From: Candidatus Aenigmatarchaeota archaeon
GTDB lineage: Archaea > Aenigmatarchaeota > Aenigmatarchaeia > GW2011-AR5 > WALA01
Length of the DNA stretch: 8,854 nt
Direction: 5' to 3'
Assembly (NCBI GenBank): GCA_015522745.1
Contig: WALQ01000026.1
Coordinates: 1 to 8,854, forward strand
The notes under the pieces are model-generated. The model saw only the letters and a list, made by a program, of their open reading frames with translations. It ran no database searches and was not told the origin of the DNA. Shown piece after piece: positions 1-5,746 of the stretch. Position numbers and translations under genes: made by a program. The stretch's first letter is position 1. Each line of letters begins with the position of its first letter.

Positions 1-323
1 AGGACAATCCAGTTTGCCGGGTCATATGCGTTTGGAAGACCGGAACCGAACGGGTTTGATGCCGGCTGCGTCACGTTGAACCAAATATAAGTTATGTTTG
101 TGGAGCCGATGTTCTCTATCGTGAGCGACTGCTCCGTGCCGTTTTCACCTGGGACCATATTTGCCCATGTGAACTTGTCAGGAAACGTGTCTATCCACGT
201 AACGCTTTGTATAGTGACATTAATTTGAATCGGCGTCGTTCCAAATATTCCTGGCGATGCCATTACATAAGAAATGAATGCGCTAATTAACACTGCCGCT
301 AGGGCAACATACGTCTTCCTCAT
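1..323 (-). CDS. Secreted/cell-surface protein, N-terminal part (runs off the left edge)
   Basis: An open frame of 107 complete codons starts at the ATG at 323-321 and continues past the window edge, so the C-terminus is missing. The start is supported by a GGAGGG SD site (331-336) 7 nt upstream. Residues 1-22 look like a Sec signal peptide: MRK, a hydrophobic stretch, then VMA before S23 as a plausible cleavage site. The mature part is rich in Thr, Asn and Ile and carries four N-glycosylation sequons (N35-V-T, N61-G-T, N76-I-T, N83-V-T). The segment VPGENGT followed by LTIENIGS resembles the beta-sandwich 'PG...N.G' pattern of archaeal surface proteins and TasA/camelysin-like repeats. That resemblance is weak and no family is assigned. 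I infer an exported, probably glycosylated envelope protein. It has its own promoter and is separate from operon A. Confidence 0.7.
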   Translation of the reverse strand, partial: MRKTYVALAAVLISAFISYVMASPGIFGTTPIQINVTIQSVTWIDTFPDKFTWANMVPGENGTEQSLTIENIGSTNITYIWFNVTQPASNPFGSGLPNAYDPANWIV

Positions 324-330
324 GGTTGTT

Positions 331-336
331 CCCTCC
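331..336 (-). promoter_or_regulatory. Shine-Dalgarno site of the surface-protein gene
   Basis: GGAGGG on the minus strand, 7 nt before the ATG at 323. It is a strong complement of the archaeal 16S rRNA 3' end and fixes the start codon. Confidence 0.7.
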
Positions 337-370
337 ATTTATGTGGTCTAATATACATATCGCAATTTGT

Positions 371-380
371 GAATATAAAG
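371..380 (-). promoter_or_regulatory. Probable TATA box for the surface-protein gene
   Basis: CTTTATATTC on the minus strand. A start site about 25 nt downstream would fall near position 350 and leave a leader of about 26 nt that contains the SD site. A second AT-rich stretch (TATGTATATT, about 350-360) is too close to the SD site to serve as well. This is a prediction from spacing only. Confidence 0.45.
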
Positions 381-412
381 TATCAATTTGTTTTGTGAAG
401 AAGACATCTTAT

Positions 413-447
413 TTTGGAAAGTAAAATCAACGTTTTGATTTTCCAAA
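413..447 (-). terminator. AT-rich hairpin after the nuclease gene, possible terminator
   Basis: A perfect 8-bp stem (AAAATCAA at 423-430 with TTGATTTT at 435-442) closes a 4-nt CGTT loop. It extends outward by TTTGG (413-417) pairing with CCAAA (443-447) across a 5-nt bulge. It lies 6 nt past the TAG stop of the nuclease gene and upstream of the next gene's promoter, where operon A transcription should end. Archaeal termination usually relies on U-tracts, and only short T-runs are present here, so the role is uncertain. Confidence 0.35.
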
Positions 448-453
448 TGGACG

Positions 454-1281
454 CTACTGACGTGTGTGAGAAATAATCTTTCCGGCCACTTTTTTCAATG
501 ACGACGCACGCTTCCCATCAATGCCCAACGAGCTCAGAGCGCGCATGCTTGCCGACATGAATTCGTAAAGCGTTATTATGTTCTTCTCCTGGAGATGGGC
601 TTTCAAATTCGACGAAATTGGAAGGAGTGTCACAGGAAGCGTTTTTTCCAATTGTGAGAGGTTTTGCAAACCATTGCCATCGGGGTAATTCCACCCAGTA
701 AGAAGTATTTTTTTCGCGTTGGCGTATTTTATTATATGCTCGGAAAATTTCGTGTTCGTGAATATCCATGCGCGATAAAAATTATACTTGTTTACACTAA
801 GCTTGTACCCATCGCGTATGTCTTCAAGTCTCGCCTGAACTTGCAGGCCGACACCGAGACCGCAGAACCTGTGCGGGTTCACGTGGCGCTTGCACTCAAC
901 GAGATAGAGATTTCCGTCCTTCTTTGCGACAACGTCGACCTGGTGGTCAACGCACTTTCCTTGAATTATGACGTTCCACGTTGCGTCGTACCCGATGCTT
1001 TCGAGTATTGTCTTCGTGTACTTCTCGAATGCGAACGGCTCTATCTCAGCGACTGCTTCTTTCAACCTGTACAAATAAGCGTGGGAGCGCTCTATTTTCC
1101 TGAGCTTACCCATGACGATTTTATAGAGTTCCTCGGCCGGAATACGATTGTAAATTTCGCTTTTGACTTCGCGCGCAACCTCTTGCGCCGACTTCTCATC
1201 AAGTCCGACGCGCAGGCACGTTCTGACTATTTTGTTCGGGTCAAATTTCTCAAGTTCGCCGTTCCTCTTTATGACATACAT
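454..1281 (-). CDS. ATP-cone domain plus Mrr-like PD-(D/E)XK nuclease
   Basis: A 275-residue protein in three parts. Residues 1-65 form an ATP-cone (VIKRNGELEKFDPNKIV near the N-terminus, then a helical segment ending in KIVMGKLRK), a nucleotide-binding regulatory module best known from ribonucleotide reductases and NrdR. Residues 84-185 form a restriction-endonuclease fold of the Mrr type: FEKYTKTILESIGY, then D116, then E129-C-K131 as the D...ExK catalytic set, with Q147 or Q149 a possible downstream Gln. Residues 222-275 look helical, with a LGIDGKRA helix-hairpin-helix-like turn that may bind DNA. The ATG at 1281 was chosen over an upstream TTG (1296) because GAGGT lies 6 nt before it and the ATP-cone begins immediately. 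It starts 4 nt after the AMP phosphorylase stop, so it is probably translationally coupled as the last gene of operon A. The likely role is ATP- or dATP-regulated DNA cleavage; substrate unknown. Such fusions occur elsewhere in archaea, so the link to AMP metabolism is inference. Confidence 0.82.
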   Translation of the reverse strand: MYVIKRNGELEKFDPNKIVRTCLRVGLDEKSAQEVAREVKSEIYNRIPAEELYKIVMGKLRKIERSHAYLYRLKEAVAEIEPFAFEKYTKTILESIGYDATWNVIIQGKCVDHQVDVVAKKDGNLYLVECKRHVNPHRFCGLGVGLQVQARLEDIRDGYKLSVNKYNFYRAWIFTNTKFSEHIIKYANAKKILLTGWNYPDGNGLQNLSQLEKTLPVTLLPISSNLKAHLQEKNIITLYEFMSASMRALSSLGIDGKRASSLKKVAGKIISHTRQ

Positions 1282-1285
1282 ATCA

Positions 1286-2809
1286 TTACCTCGCAAACCT
1301 CTTTAGAAGAACATCTTTTGGAAGTTTTGGTTTCCTTCCTATCTTGAATGCGCCGCTTGAAGAGCTCACCGCCTCATCAAGCCTTGACGCGCTATTCGAG
1401 TACACGGTCATGAGAGTGTCCCCACGAGAAACGCGGTCTCCGAGCTTCTTATGAATGTAAACTCCCGCTCCCTTGTCAAACGGAGCTCCGGCAATTTTCG
1501 CCACGGTGACTATTGTTCTGTTTGATATGTAATTTACGTAGCCGCTCGCTCTCACAGCAATGTCCTTTTTGTGCGCGCCGACGGCTATTTTTTTAGGATC
1601 GAGAACTTTGGCGCCCTGAGCCCGCGCTATCTCAACAAATTTCTTGTACGCACGCCCCGAAATGAGTGCGTCCATAGCACGTTCGCGCGCCTTCTTGAAA
1701 GGAATGTGCTCGATGTGGGATATGAGCATCGCGCTCAGGCCCGTTGCCTTTGCGACAAGGTCCGGAGTCGACGGATTCATGAGATTTTCCAACGCTTCGC
1801 GAGCTTCGAGCGCCGGACCGATTGCATGTCCGAGCGGCTGGTAAGCAAATGTTGACGCACCGACTATGTCCATTCCCATCTTCCACCCGATGCGCTTGAA
1901 CTTCGAGTAGAGCTCCGCAGCCTCGCGAATGCTTTTAACCTTGGCCTCTGGACCCGTCGGGATGTCTATGACAACGTATTTTGAGCCGACTGCCTTCTTC
2001 TTGCTGAGTATGGAAGGAAGTAGAACAGAGTCTATTCTAAGCGGACGCTCTATGTTTATTATGAGGTCGTCCGCAGGGCTCAACGTAAGCGAACCTCCCC
2101 AAGTCATGCACCCGCCGGTTTTTTTCACGATCTTCTTTATTTTGTTCAGTTTCAAGTCAACGTTGAACATAACTTCTTCGCGGTCTGCCGTTCCGGCTGG
2201 ATCCGTTATTGCGCGAGATGACGTCTTCGGCATTGTGTATCCGAGCGAAGTCATGATTGGCACAACAAGTATTGTCGTTTTGTCCCCGGGTATGCCACCT
2301 ATGGAATGCTTGTCAACGACGCGCTTTCCAAACGACAACTTGTCGCCAACGTTCACCATCGCCATGGAAAGGTTAGCTGACTCTTGAATTGCCATGCCGC
2401 GTATGTACATGGAAATTATGAAAGACGTGAGCTCAAGGTCGTTGAGATTGCGCTGGACTATGTCCTTGACTATTTCGTAATACTCCTTGTAATTGAGCAC
2501 ACCGCCGTCTATTTTCTTGCGTATGTACTTTTTAGAAATGAGCTCACCGCGCCGCGAAACGTCAACGGCATCACCTTCCTTCACGTTGAGAACCTTCACG
2601 ACTTCGTTTGAGATAACGATTTCACCGCTGTCCACGAGCGTTCCATCATCAACGTCGACGACGCACGTTATCTTCTTTCGCCCTTTCGACAGCACGACCC
2701 TATCAAGTGGATTCACACCGAGCGCGTTCGCGTCCTTCCTGTCAAGTATGACAAGCGTTTTAACGGATGTGTCAAGACCCGGGATTTTCACCTTCTCTTT
2801 GATTTCCAT
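1286..2809 (-). CDS. deoA: AMP phosphorylase
   Basis: A 507-residue protein that matches archaeal AMP phosphorylase (about 500 aa) along its length. The enzyme converts AMP (or other NMPs) and phosphate to the free base and ribose-1,5-bisphosphate, the first step of the archaeal AMP pathway, in the cytoplasm. Visible parts: an archaeal-specific N-terminal beta domain (1-85), absent from bacterial thymidine phosphorylases; the helical and phosphate-binding domain with KHSIGGIPGDKTT (167-179); the AITDPAGTAD loop (200-209), which takes the place of the thymidine phosphorylase GGTLDK motif; WGGSLTLSPADD (237-248) with ERPLRID (254-260); and a C-terminal domain with GAGVYIHKKLGD (447-458). The ATG at 2809 fits the family N-terminus. 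The gene overlaps the end of RuBisCO by 22 nt, and its ribosome site is weak (GGGGTAGGG), so translation probably depends on coupling. Its place beside RuBisCO and the R15P isomerase makes the AMP role more likely than pyrimidine salvage alone. Confidence 0.95.
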   Translation of the reverse strand: MEIKEKVKIPGLDTSVKTLVILDRKDANALGVNPLDRVVLSKGRKKITCVVDVDDGTLVDSGEIVISNEVVKVLNVKEGDAVDVSRRGELISKKYIRKKIDGGVLNYKEYYEIVKDIVQRNLNDLELTSFIISMYIRGMAIQESANLSMAMVNVGDKLSFGKRVVDKHSIGGIPGDKTTILVVPIMTSLGYTMPKTSSRAITDPAGTADREEVMFNVDLKLNKIKKIVKKTGGCMTWGGSLTLSPADDLIINIERPLRIDSVLLPSILSKKKAVGSKYVVIDIPTGPEAKVKSIREAAELYSKFKRIGWKMGMDIVGASTFAYQPLGHAIGPALEAREALENLMNPSTPDLVAKATGLSAMLISHIEHIPFKKARERAMDALISGRAYKKFVEIARAQGAKVLDPKKIAVGAHKKDIAVRASGYVNYISNRTIVTVAKIAGAPFDKGAGVYIHKKLGDRVSRGDTLMTVYSNSASRLDEAVSSSSGAFKIGRKPKLPKDVLLKRFAR

Positions 2810-4062
2810 ACAACCCTACCCCACTTTTCAATGGCCTTTGCAAGCTCAACATGGTCCTTTGCGTATTTCTTCAAAGGAATGCCATTCAACGTCGCATCAA
2901 CCGCCTGGCGCATTGCGATTGCGCCCGCCTTTGTTCCCATTGGATGACCGTGTATTCCGCCGCCCGCCTGTATGACTATGTCGTTTCCAAGTATGCCCAT
3001 GAGTTTTGGCACGTGCAACGGGCACAAGCCACCTGAGCTCACCGGGAAAATCTTTTTGAGTTCGTACCATTTCTGCGTCATCATCTCGTGCGCCTCTTTG
3101 GAGTACCTACATTCGCATTCGTATTCGTTCGCAAGCACTTCGTCCTTTCCGCCCTCAAGCTTTCCGACAACCGTGCCTATGTGGAGCTGGTCAACACCTA
3201 TCAGCCGCAGCAATTTCGCTATCACAGACATCGCTATGCCGTGCTTCTTGTTCCTCGTGAACGATGCGTGCATGGCGCGGTGCGCGTGTATGACCATTCC
3301 GAGGTTTTGGTCGCGTATGAACTGAACCGCCGAGAATCCAGAAGTTATGACGTCTATCATTATTGTGTTTCCACCGTGATCCTTGACGAACTGGGCCCGC
3401 TTGAGCATGACATCCGCCGGCGCGGTTATGTTCGGCGCGTACATCTTTCGTTCGCCGGTCTCGCTCTCCGCCTTGTCGAGAGCGTCGAGAACGTGTATGA
3501 CGCGATCCTCAAAGCGGCAGAATTTCTGGTCCGTAAGATTTTCGTCGTCCTTGACGAAATCGACGCCGCCAACCCAGGCATTGTAAGCAACTTTTGCCGT
3601 ATCCCTCGGATTCAATCCTATTTTCGGTTTGACTATCGTTCCAACGTGCGGACGCTTTTTCGTTCCAATGATTTTTCTGACGCCTTCCATTCCGAACTTC
3701 GGCCCCGAAAACGACTTCACATAGCTCTTCGGGAATTTTATGTCAAGCAGTCGGAGGTTCTTCACGATTTTCATTCCAAATATGTTCCCGGCGACATCCG
3801 AGAGGAGCTGTGGTATGCTGTGAGGTTCGAATATGTCAATAGGATACGCAATTTTCACAAGTCGCGTCTTTTTGTCGTAGTAGAAAACCTTTGCGCCAAG
3901 GCGCTCCACGGATTTTTTCATCGTGGTGAGTGACGTCCAAGTTCCTATGGACGACTCAGCTGGGAGCTGATTCAACGTTTTCTTCCAATCGCCTTTCGGC
4001 TCGACGTAAAACTCGCATATGACGTCCGTGCTCTTCGGCACGTAACCGAGATTCAAATACAT
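2788..4062 (-). CDS. rbcL: Ribulose-1,5-bisphosphate carboxylase, archaeal form III
   Basis: A 424-residue RuBisCO large subunit; no small subunit is seen. It carboxylates ribulose-1,5-bisphosphate to two 3-phosphoglycerates. By motif alignment to the plant enzyme, all catalytic residues are present: E36 (AESS), N93 (GNIFG), K145 and K147 (VKPKIG), K171, D173 and E174 (VKDDEN; K171 the carbamylated Lys), H261 and R262 (HAHRAMH), H294 and loop-6 K301 (HIGTVVGKLEGG), S343-G-G (VSSGG) and the phosphate-site G367-G369 (QAGGGIHGHP). Length and neighbours fit form III rather than the longer II/III enzymes. The usual HPG after SSGGL reads CPL here (347-349). The start at 4062 has a textbook GGAGGG SD site (4069-4074) at 6 nt and lies 1 nt after the HAD stop. 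An upstream in-frame ATG at 4110 would add 16 residues lying within the HAD gene and is disfavoured. Confidence 0.96.
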   Translation of the reverse strand: MYLNLGYVPKSTDVICEFYVEPKGDWKKTLNQLPAESSIGTWTSLTTMKKSVERLGAKVFYYDKKTRLVKIAYPIDIFEPHSIPQLLSDVAGNIFGMKIVKNLRLLDIKFPKSYVKSFSGPKFGMEGVRKIIGTKKRPHVGTIVKPKIGLNPRDTAKVAYNAWVGGVDFVKDDENLTDQKFCRFEDRVIHVLDALDKAESETGERKMYAPNITAPADVMLKRAQFVKDHGGNTIMIDVITSGFSAVQFIRDQNLGMVIHAHRAMHASFTRNKKHGIAMSVIAKLLRLIGVDQLHIGTVVGKLEGGKDEVLANEYECECRYSKEAHEMMTQKWYELKKIFPVSSGGLCPLHVPKLMGILGNDIVIQAGGGIHGHPMGTKAGAIAMRQAVDATLNGIPLKKYAKDHVELAKAIEKWGRVVWKSKRR

Positions 4063-4063
4063 T

Positions 4064-4585
4064 CTAATCCCTCCAGAAATTTTCATCGTAATGAACGAAA
4101 TCGTAATCAACGTAGTTGCGCATTTCGTCGTCCGAGCTCACGAAGACGCAATCGTCCGACGGTATTCCGCTGCGCAAAATCTTCGAGACGTCCTTCGACT
4201 TTCTTTGGACGCCGACTGCGTTTGAAAGAATTATGTAGTCAAAATAATTTTCTATGCCGTTTTTCTTCACGATGTACCAGAACCATTCAGTCGGAAGCGA
4301 TGAAAAGAGTGCGAGTGTTTTTGTCTTCGAGAGCGATTTTATCCTTTCCTTTACGTCGTCGCGTATTTTTATGGCGTCGAGAAACGCGCGCTCAACCTCC
4401 TCCATGTGCGGCGACGAAAGGAAGTCGTTTCTCTCGAGATCGCCGTGCATGTACGAAATGAACTTTTTCATCGTCTCATTGATGTCAAGACCATATTTCT
4501 TCACAAGATCAGTTATGCTTGCCGCGTCGACGTTCTCCTTTTCAAGAATGGTGTTTTCAAAATCGAATATTATTGTCTGTGCCAT
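4064..4585 (-). CDS. HAD-superfamily hydrolase-like protein with altered motif I
   Basis: A 173-residue protein of the haloacid dehalogenase fold. Motif I is IIFDFENTIL: the nucleophile D8 and T12 are present, but the position of the usual general acid Asp holds E10. Residues 15-85 form a small helical C1-type cap. Motif II is LALFSSLP (S95 or S96), motif III is a Lys in VGVQRKSKD (K129 or K131), and motif IV is FVSSDDEM (D152, D153). The fold call is solid; the substrate is not known. Its position between R15P isomerase and RuBisCO suggests a phosphate ester of this pathway, such as 2-phosphoglycolate from RuBisCO oxygenation or a side-product sugar bisphosphate, but this is inference. Loss of the second Asp may lower phosphatase activity or point to another role. 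The start is uncertain between ATG at 4585 (15 nt after the upstream stop, chosen because motif I begins 7 residues in) and GTG at 4594. Confidence 0.78.
   Translation of the reverse strand: MAQTIIFDFENTILEKENVDAASITDLVKKYGLDINETMKKFISYMHGDLERNDFLSSPHMEEVERAFLDAIKIRDDVKERIKSLSKTKTLALFSSLPTEWFWYIVKKNGIENYFDYIILSNAVGVQRKSKDVSKILRSGIPSDDCVFVSSDDEMRNYVDYDFVHYDENFWRD
4069..4074 (-). promoter_or_regulatory. Shine-Dalgarno site deciding the RuBisCO start
   Basis: GGAGGG on the minus strand, 6 nt before the ATG at 4062 and inside the last codons of the HAD gene. It is the strongest SD site in operon A, which suggests RuBisCO is translated independently at a high rate rather than only by coupling. 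Confidence 0.75.
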
Positions 4586-4600
4586 ACCTACCACTCATAA

Positions 4601-5413
4601 CTATATGGGCAATTCCCTATTTAATCTTTCAACTATTTCATCCGGATTGAAGACGCCCATGTCCGTTATCACACTGTGAACATAGCGCCACGGGGTGATG
4701 TCAAACGCGGGGTTGAGGACGTCGAATTTCGCGCTCACGACTTCGGACGGGTCGCGCATCTCTATTTTTATTTTAGGTCTTCTGTCCAACTTGAACAGAG
4801 AACCGACGACATACACAGGCTTTCCGGCGTCCATAGCGGCAAGCGCCATCATGTGCGTCCCTATCTTGTTCACGAAGCCGTTCCGCCTCATCGCATCCGT
4901 CCCGACCATGAACATGTCAACGTCGCCCATGTAGAACCTCGCAGCGGAATCCACTATGAACTTGACCTTTATGCCGGCGTTTGAGAGCTCCCTCGCCGTT
5001 ATGAGTCCCTGGTTTTTCGGGCGCGTCTCCGTAACGTAAACCGTGAAGTTGTAGCCGGCCTTCTTAGCGTATATGAGTGAACGCGTGAAATCAGATGAAT
5101 GGCAGTGCGTCATTATGATGCTTCTGTCGTCTATGACGCGTATGAAGTTTTGGAATATGCGAAGCTTGACGTTCTTGAGCTTTTCGAGCATTCGGTCGAT
5201 TGTTTCGCGGCTCGGATTCTTCATTACGACATCGAGAACGTTTTTAAGGACAACTGCCGTCGGGCGGATTTTGAGGAGCTCCCTGCACTCGCGGACGAAC
5301 GGCTTCCCGGACCCGTGACGCTCCGAGAACATTCTCAGGTACTTCAACGACTCGATTGCAATGTTCTCCGCACCCTGAATTTTGAGAGATTTTATATCCG
5401 AGTATATGCTCAT
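4601..5413 (-). CDS. Ribose-1,5-bisphosphate isomerase (eIF2B/MtnA-like family)
   Basis: A 270-residue protein of the eIF2B-alpha/methylthioribose-1-phosphate isomerase family. It converts ribose-1,5-bisphosphate to ribulose-1,5-bisphosphate, linking AMP phosphorylase to RuBisCO. The N-terminal third is helical. The Rossmann-like domain follows: MTHCHSS (101-107) with C104, TETRPKNQG (128-136), VDSA (154-157), the GTDAMRRNG loop with D173, NKIGTHMMALAA (182-193), and NPAFDITP (234-241). C104 and D173 are 69 residues apart, as I recall for the catalytic Cys/Asp pair of the Thermococcus enzyme. The protein is about 50 residues shorter than that enzyme, mostly at the N-terminus. Translation initiation factor 2B-like function is the alternative, but the Cys/Asp pair and the operon favour the isomerase. 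It is the first gene of operon A; its ATG lies about 26 nt from a TATA box, so the mRNA is probably leaderless. Confidence 0.9.
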   Translation of the reverse strand: MSIYSDIKSLKIQGAENIAIESLKYLRMFSERHGSGKPFVRECRELLKIRPTAVVLKNVLDVVMKNPSRETIDRMLEKLKNVKLRIFQNFIRVIDDRSIIMTHCHSSDFTRSLIYAKKAGYNFTVYVTETRPKNQGLITARELSNAGIKVKFIVDSAARFYMGDVDMFMVGTDAMRRNGFVNKIGTHMMALAAMDAGKPVYVVGSLFKLDRRPKIKIEMRDPSEVVSAKFDVLNPAFDITPWRYVHSVITDMGVFNPDEIVERLNRELPI

Positions 5414-5434
5414 GCATAAATTATGTTTCGGAAG

Positions 5435-5443
5435 TATAAATTA
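5435..5443 (-). promoter_or_regulatory. TATA box of operon A, predicted leaderless start
   Basis: TAATTTATA on the minus strand, centred near 5439. The expected start site 25-27 nt downstream falls on or next to the ATG at 5413, and no SD site lies between. This predicts a leaderless transcript for the R15P isomerase and thus for the whole RuBisCO/AMP operon. Confidence 0.55.
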
Positions 5444-5458
5444 TTTTGCAATGTAGAC

Positions 5459-5468
5459 GCTTTTAAGG
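5459..5468 (+). promoter_or_regulatory. Possible TATA box of the DUF5654-type gene
   Basis: GCTTTTAAGG on the plus strand, in the 84-nt divergent spacer. A start site about 25 nt downstream (near 5488) would fall next to the GGTGA SD site (5489-5493), which lies 4 nt before the ATG at 5498. The match to the archaeal consensus is moderate. The spacing is tight and may put the SD site at the very 5' end of the mRNA. Confidence 0.35.
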
Positions 5469-5497
5469 TTTCTAGCGATATATGAATTGGTGAACAA

Positions 5498-5734
5498 ATG
5501 AAATCAGAAGTTATGGAAAAGATGGCTGCGCTCATCGTCTCGGCATTCGGGCTGGTGGCAGCATTGGCATGGAATGATGCAATAAGGTCGCTTTTCAAGG
5601 GTCCGTGTGGAACTAAGGGAGCAGGATCATTGTGTTCTTTGTCATCTGGTGGTCCGTGGATTTACGCAATATTGGTTACAATATTGGCGGTGGCATCAAC
5701 TATATGGATAGGAAAATTGGAGGAAAAGGAATAA
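5498..5734 (+). CDS. Small two-helix membrane protein, DUF5654-like
   Basis: A 78-residue protein and the only plus-strand gene. It starts with a short charged head (MKSEVMEKM), followed by helix 1 (about 10-29, AALIVSAFGLVAALAWNDAI), a Gly/Ser-rich loop (34-52) holding two cysteines (C37, C46), helix 2 (about 53-72) and a charged tail KLEEKE. The 'AAFGLVAALAWNDAI' pattern and the IWIGKL end resemble the DUF5654 family of small archaeal membrane proteins, whose function is unknown to me. The start is supported by GGTGA (5489-5493). It is divergent from operon A and ends 12 bp from the convergent glycosyltransferase gene. The two loop cysteines could form a disulfide or bind metal if the loop faces outward; that is speculation. 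Confidence 0.8.
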   Translation: MKSEVMEKMAALIVSAFGLVAALAWNDAIRSLFKGPCGTKGAGSLCSLSSGGPWIYAILVTILAVASTIWIGKLEEKE

Positions 5735-5746
5735 AGACAACCATCG

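Noticed and set aside
1282..1296. Upstream TTG start for the nuclease gene
   Set aside because: A rare start codon within the AMP phosphorylase end; the ATG at 1281 has GAGGT at proper spacing.
664..1347. 227-codon plus-strand open frame opposite the nuclease gene
   Set aside because: The minus-strand frame has coherent ATP-cone and Mrr motifs; the plus frame is an antisense shadow.
3088..3933. 281-codon open frame on the plus strand, opposite RuBisCO
   Set aside because: It lies entirely across from a RuBisCO with all catalytic residues; its translation shows no recognisable motif and it lacks an SD site.
4063..4110. Longer RuBisCO start adding 16 residues
   Set aside because: It overlaps the HAD gene and has no good SD site, whereas the ATG at 4062 has GGAGGG at 6 nt.
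4601..5413. Reading the eIF2B-like gene as a translation initiation factor subunit
   Set aside because: Catalytic Cys104 and Asp173 are present at the isomerase spacing, and the gene heads an operon with RuBisCO and AMP phosphorylase.
5410..5598. 62-codon minus-strand frame in the divergent spacer
   Set aside because: It runs antisense through the DUF5654-like gene and across the operon A promoter, with no supporting motif.
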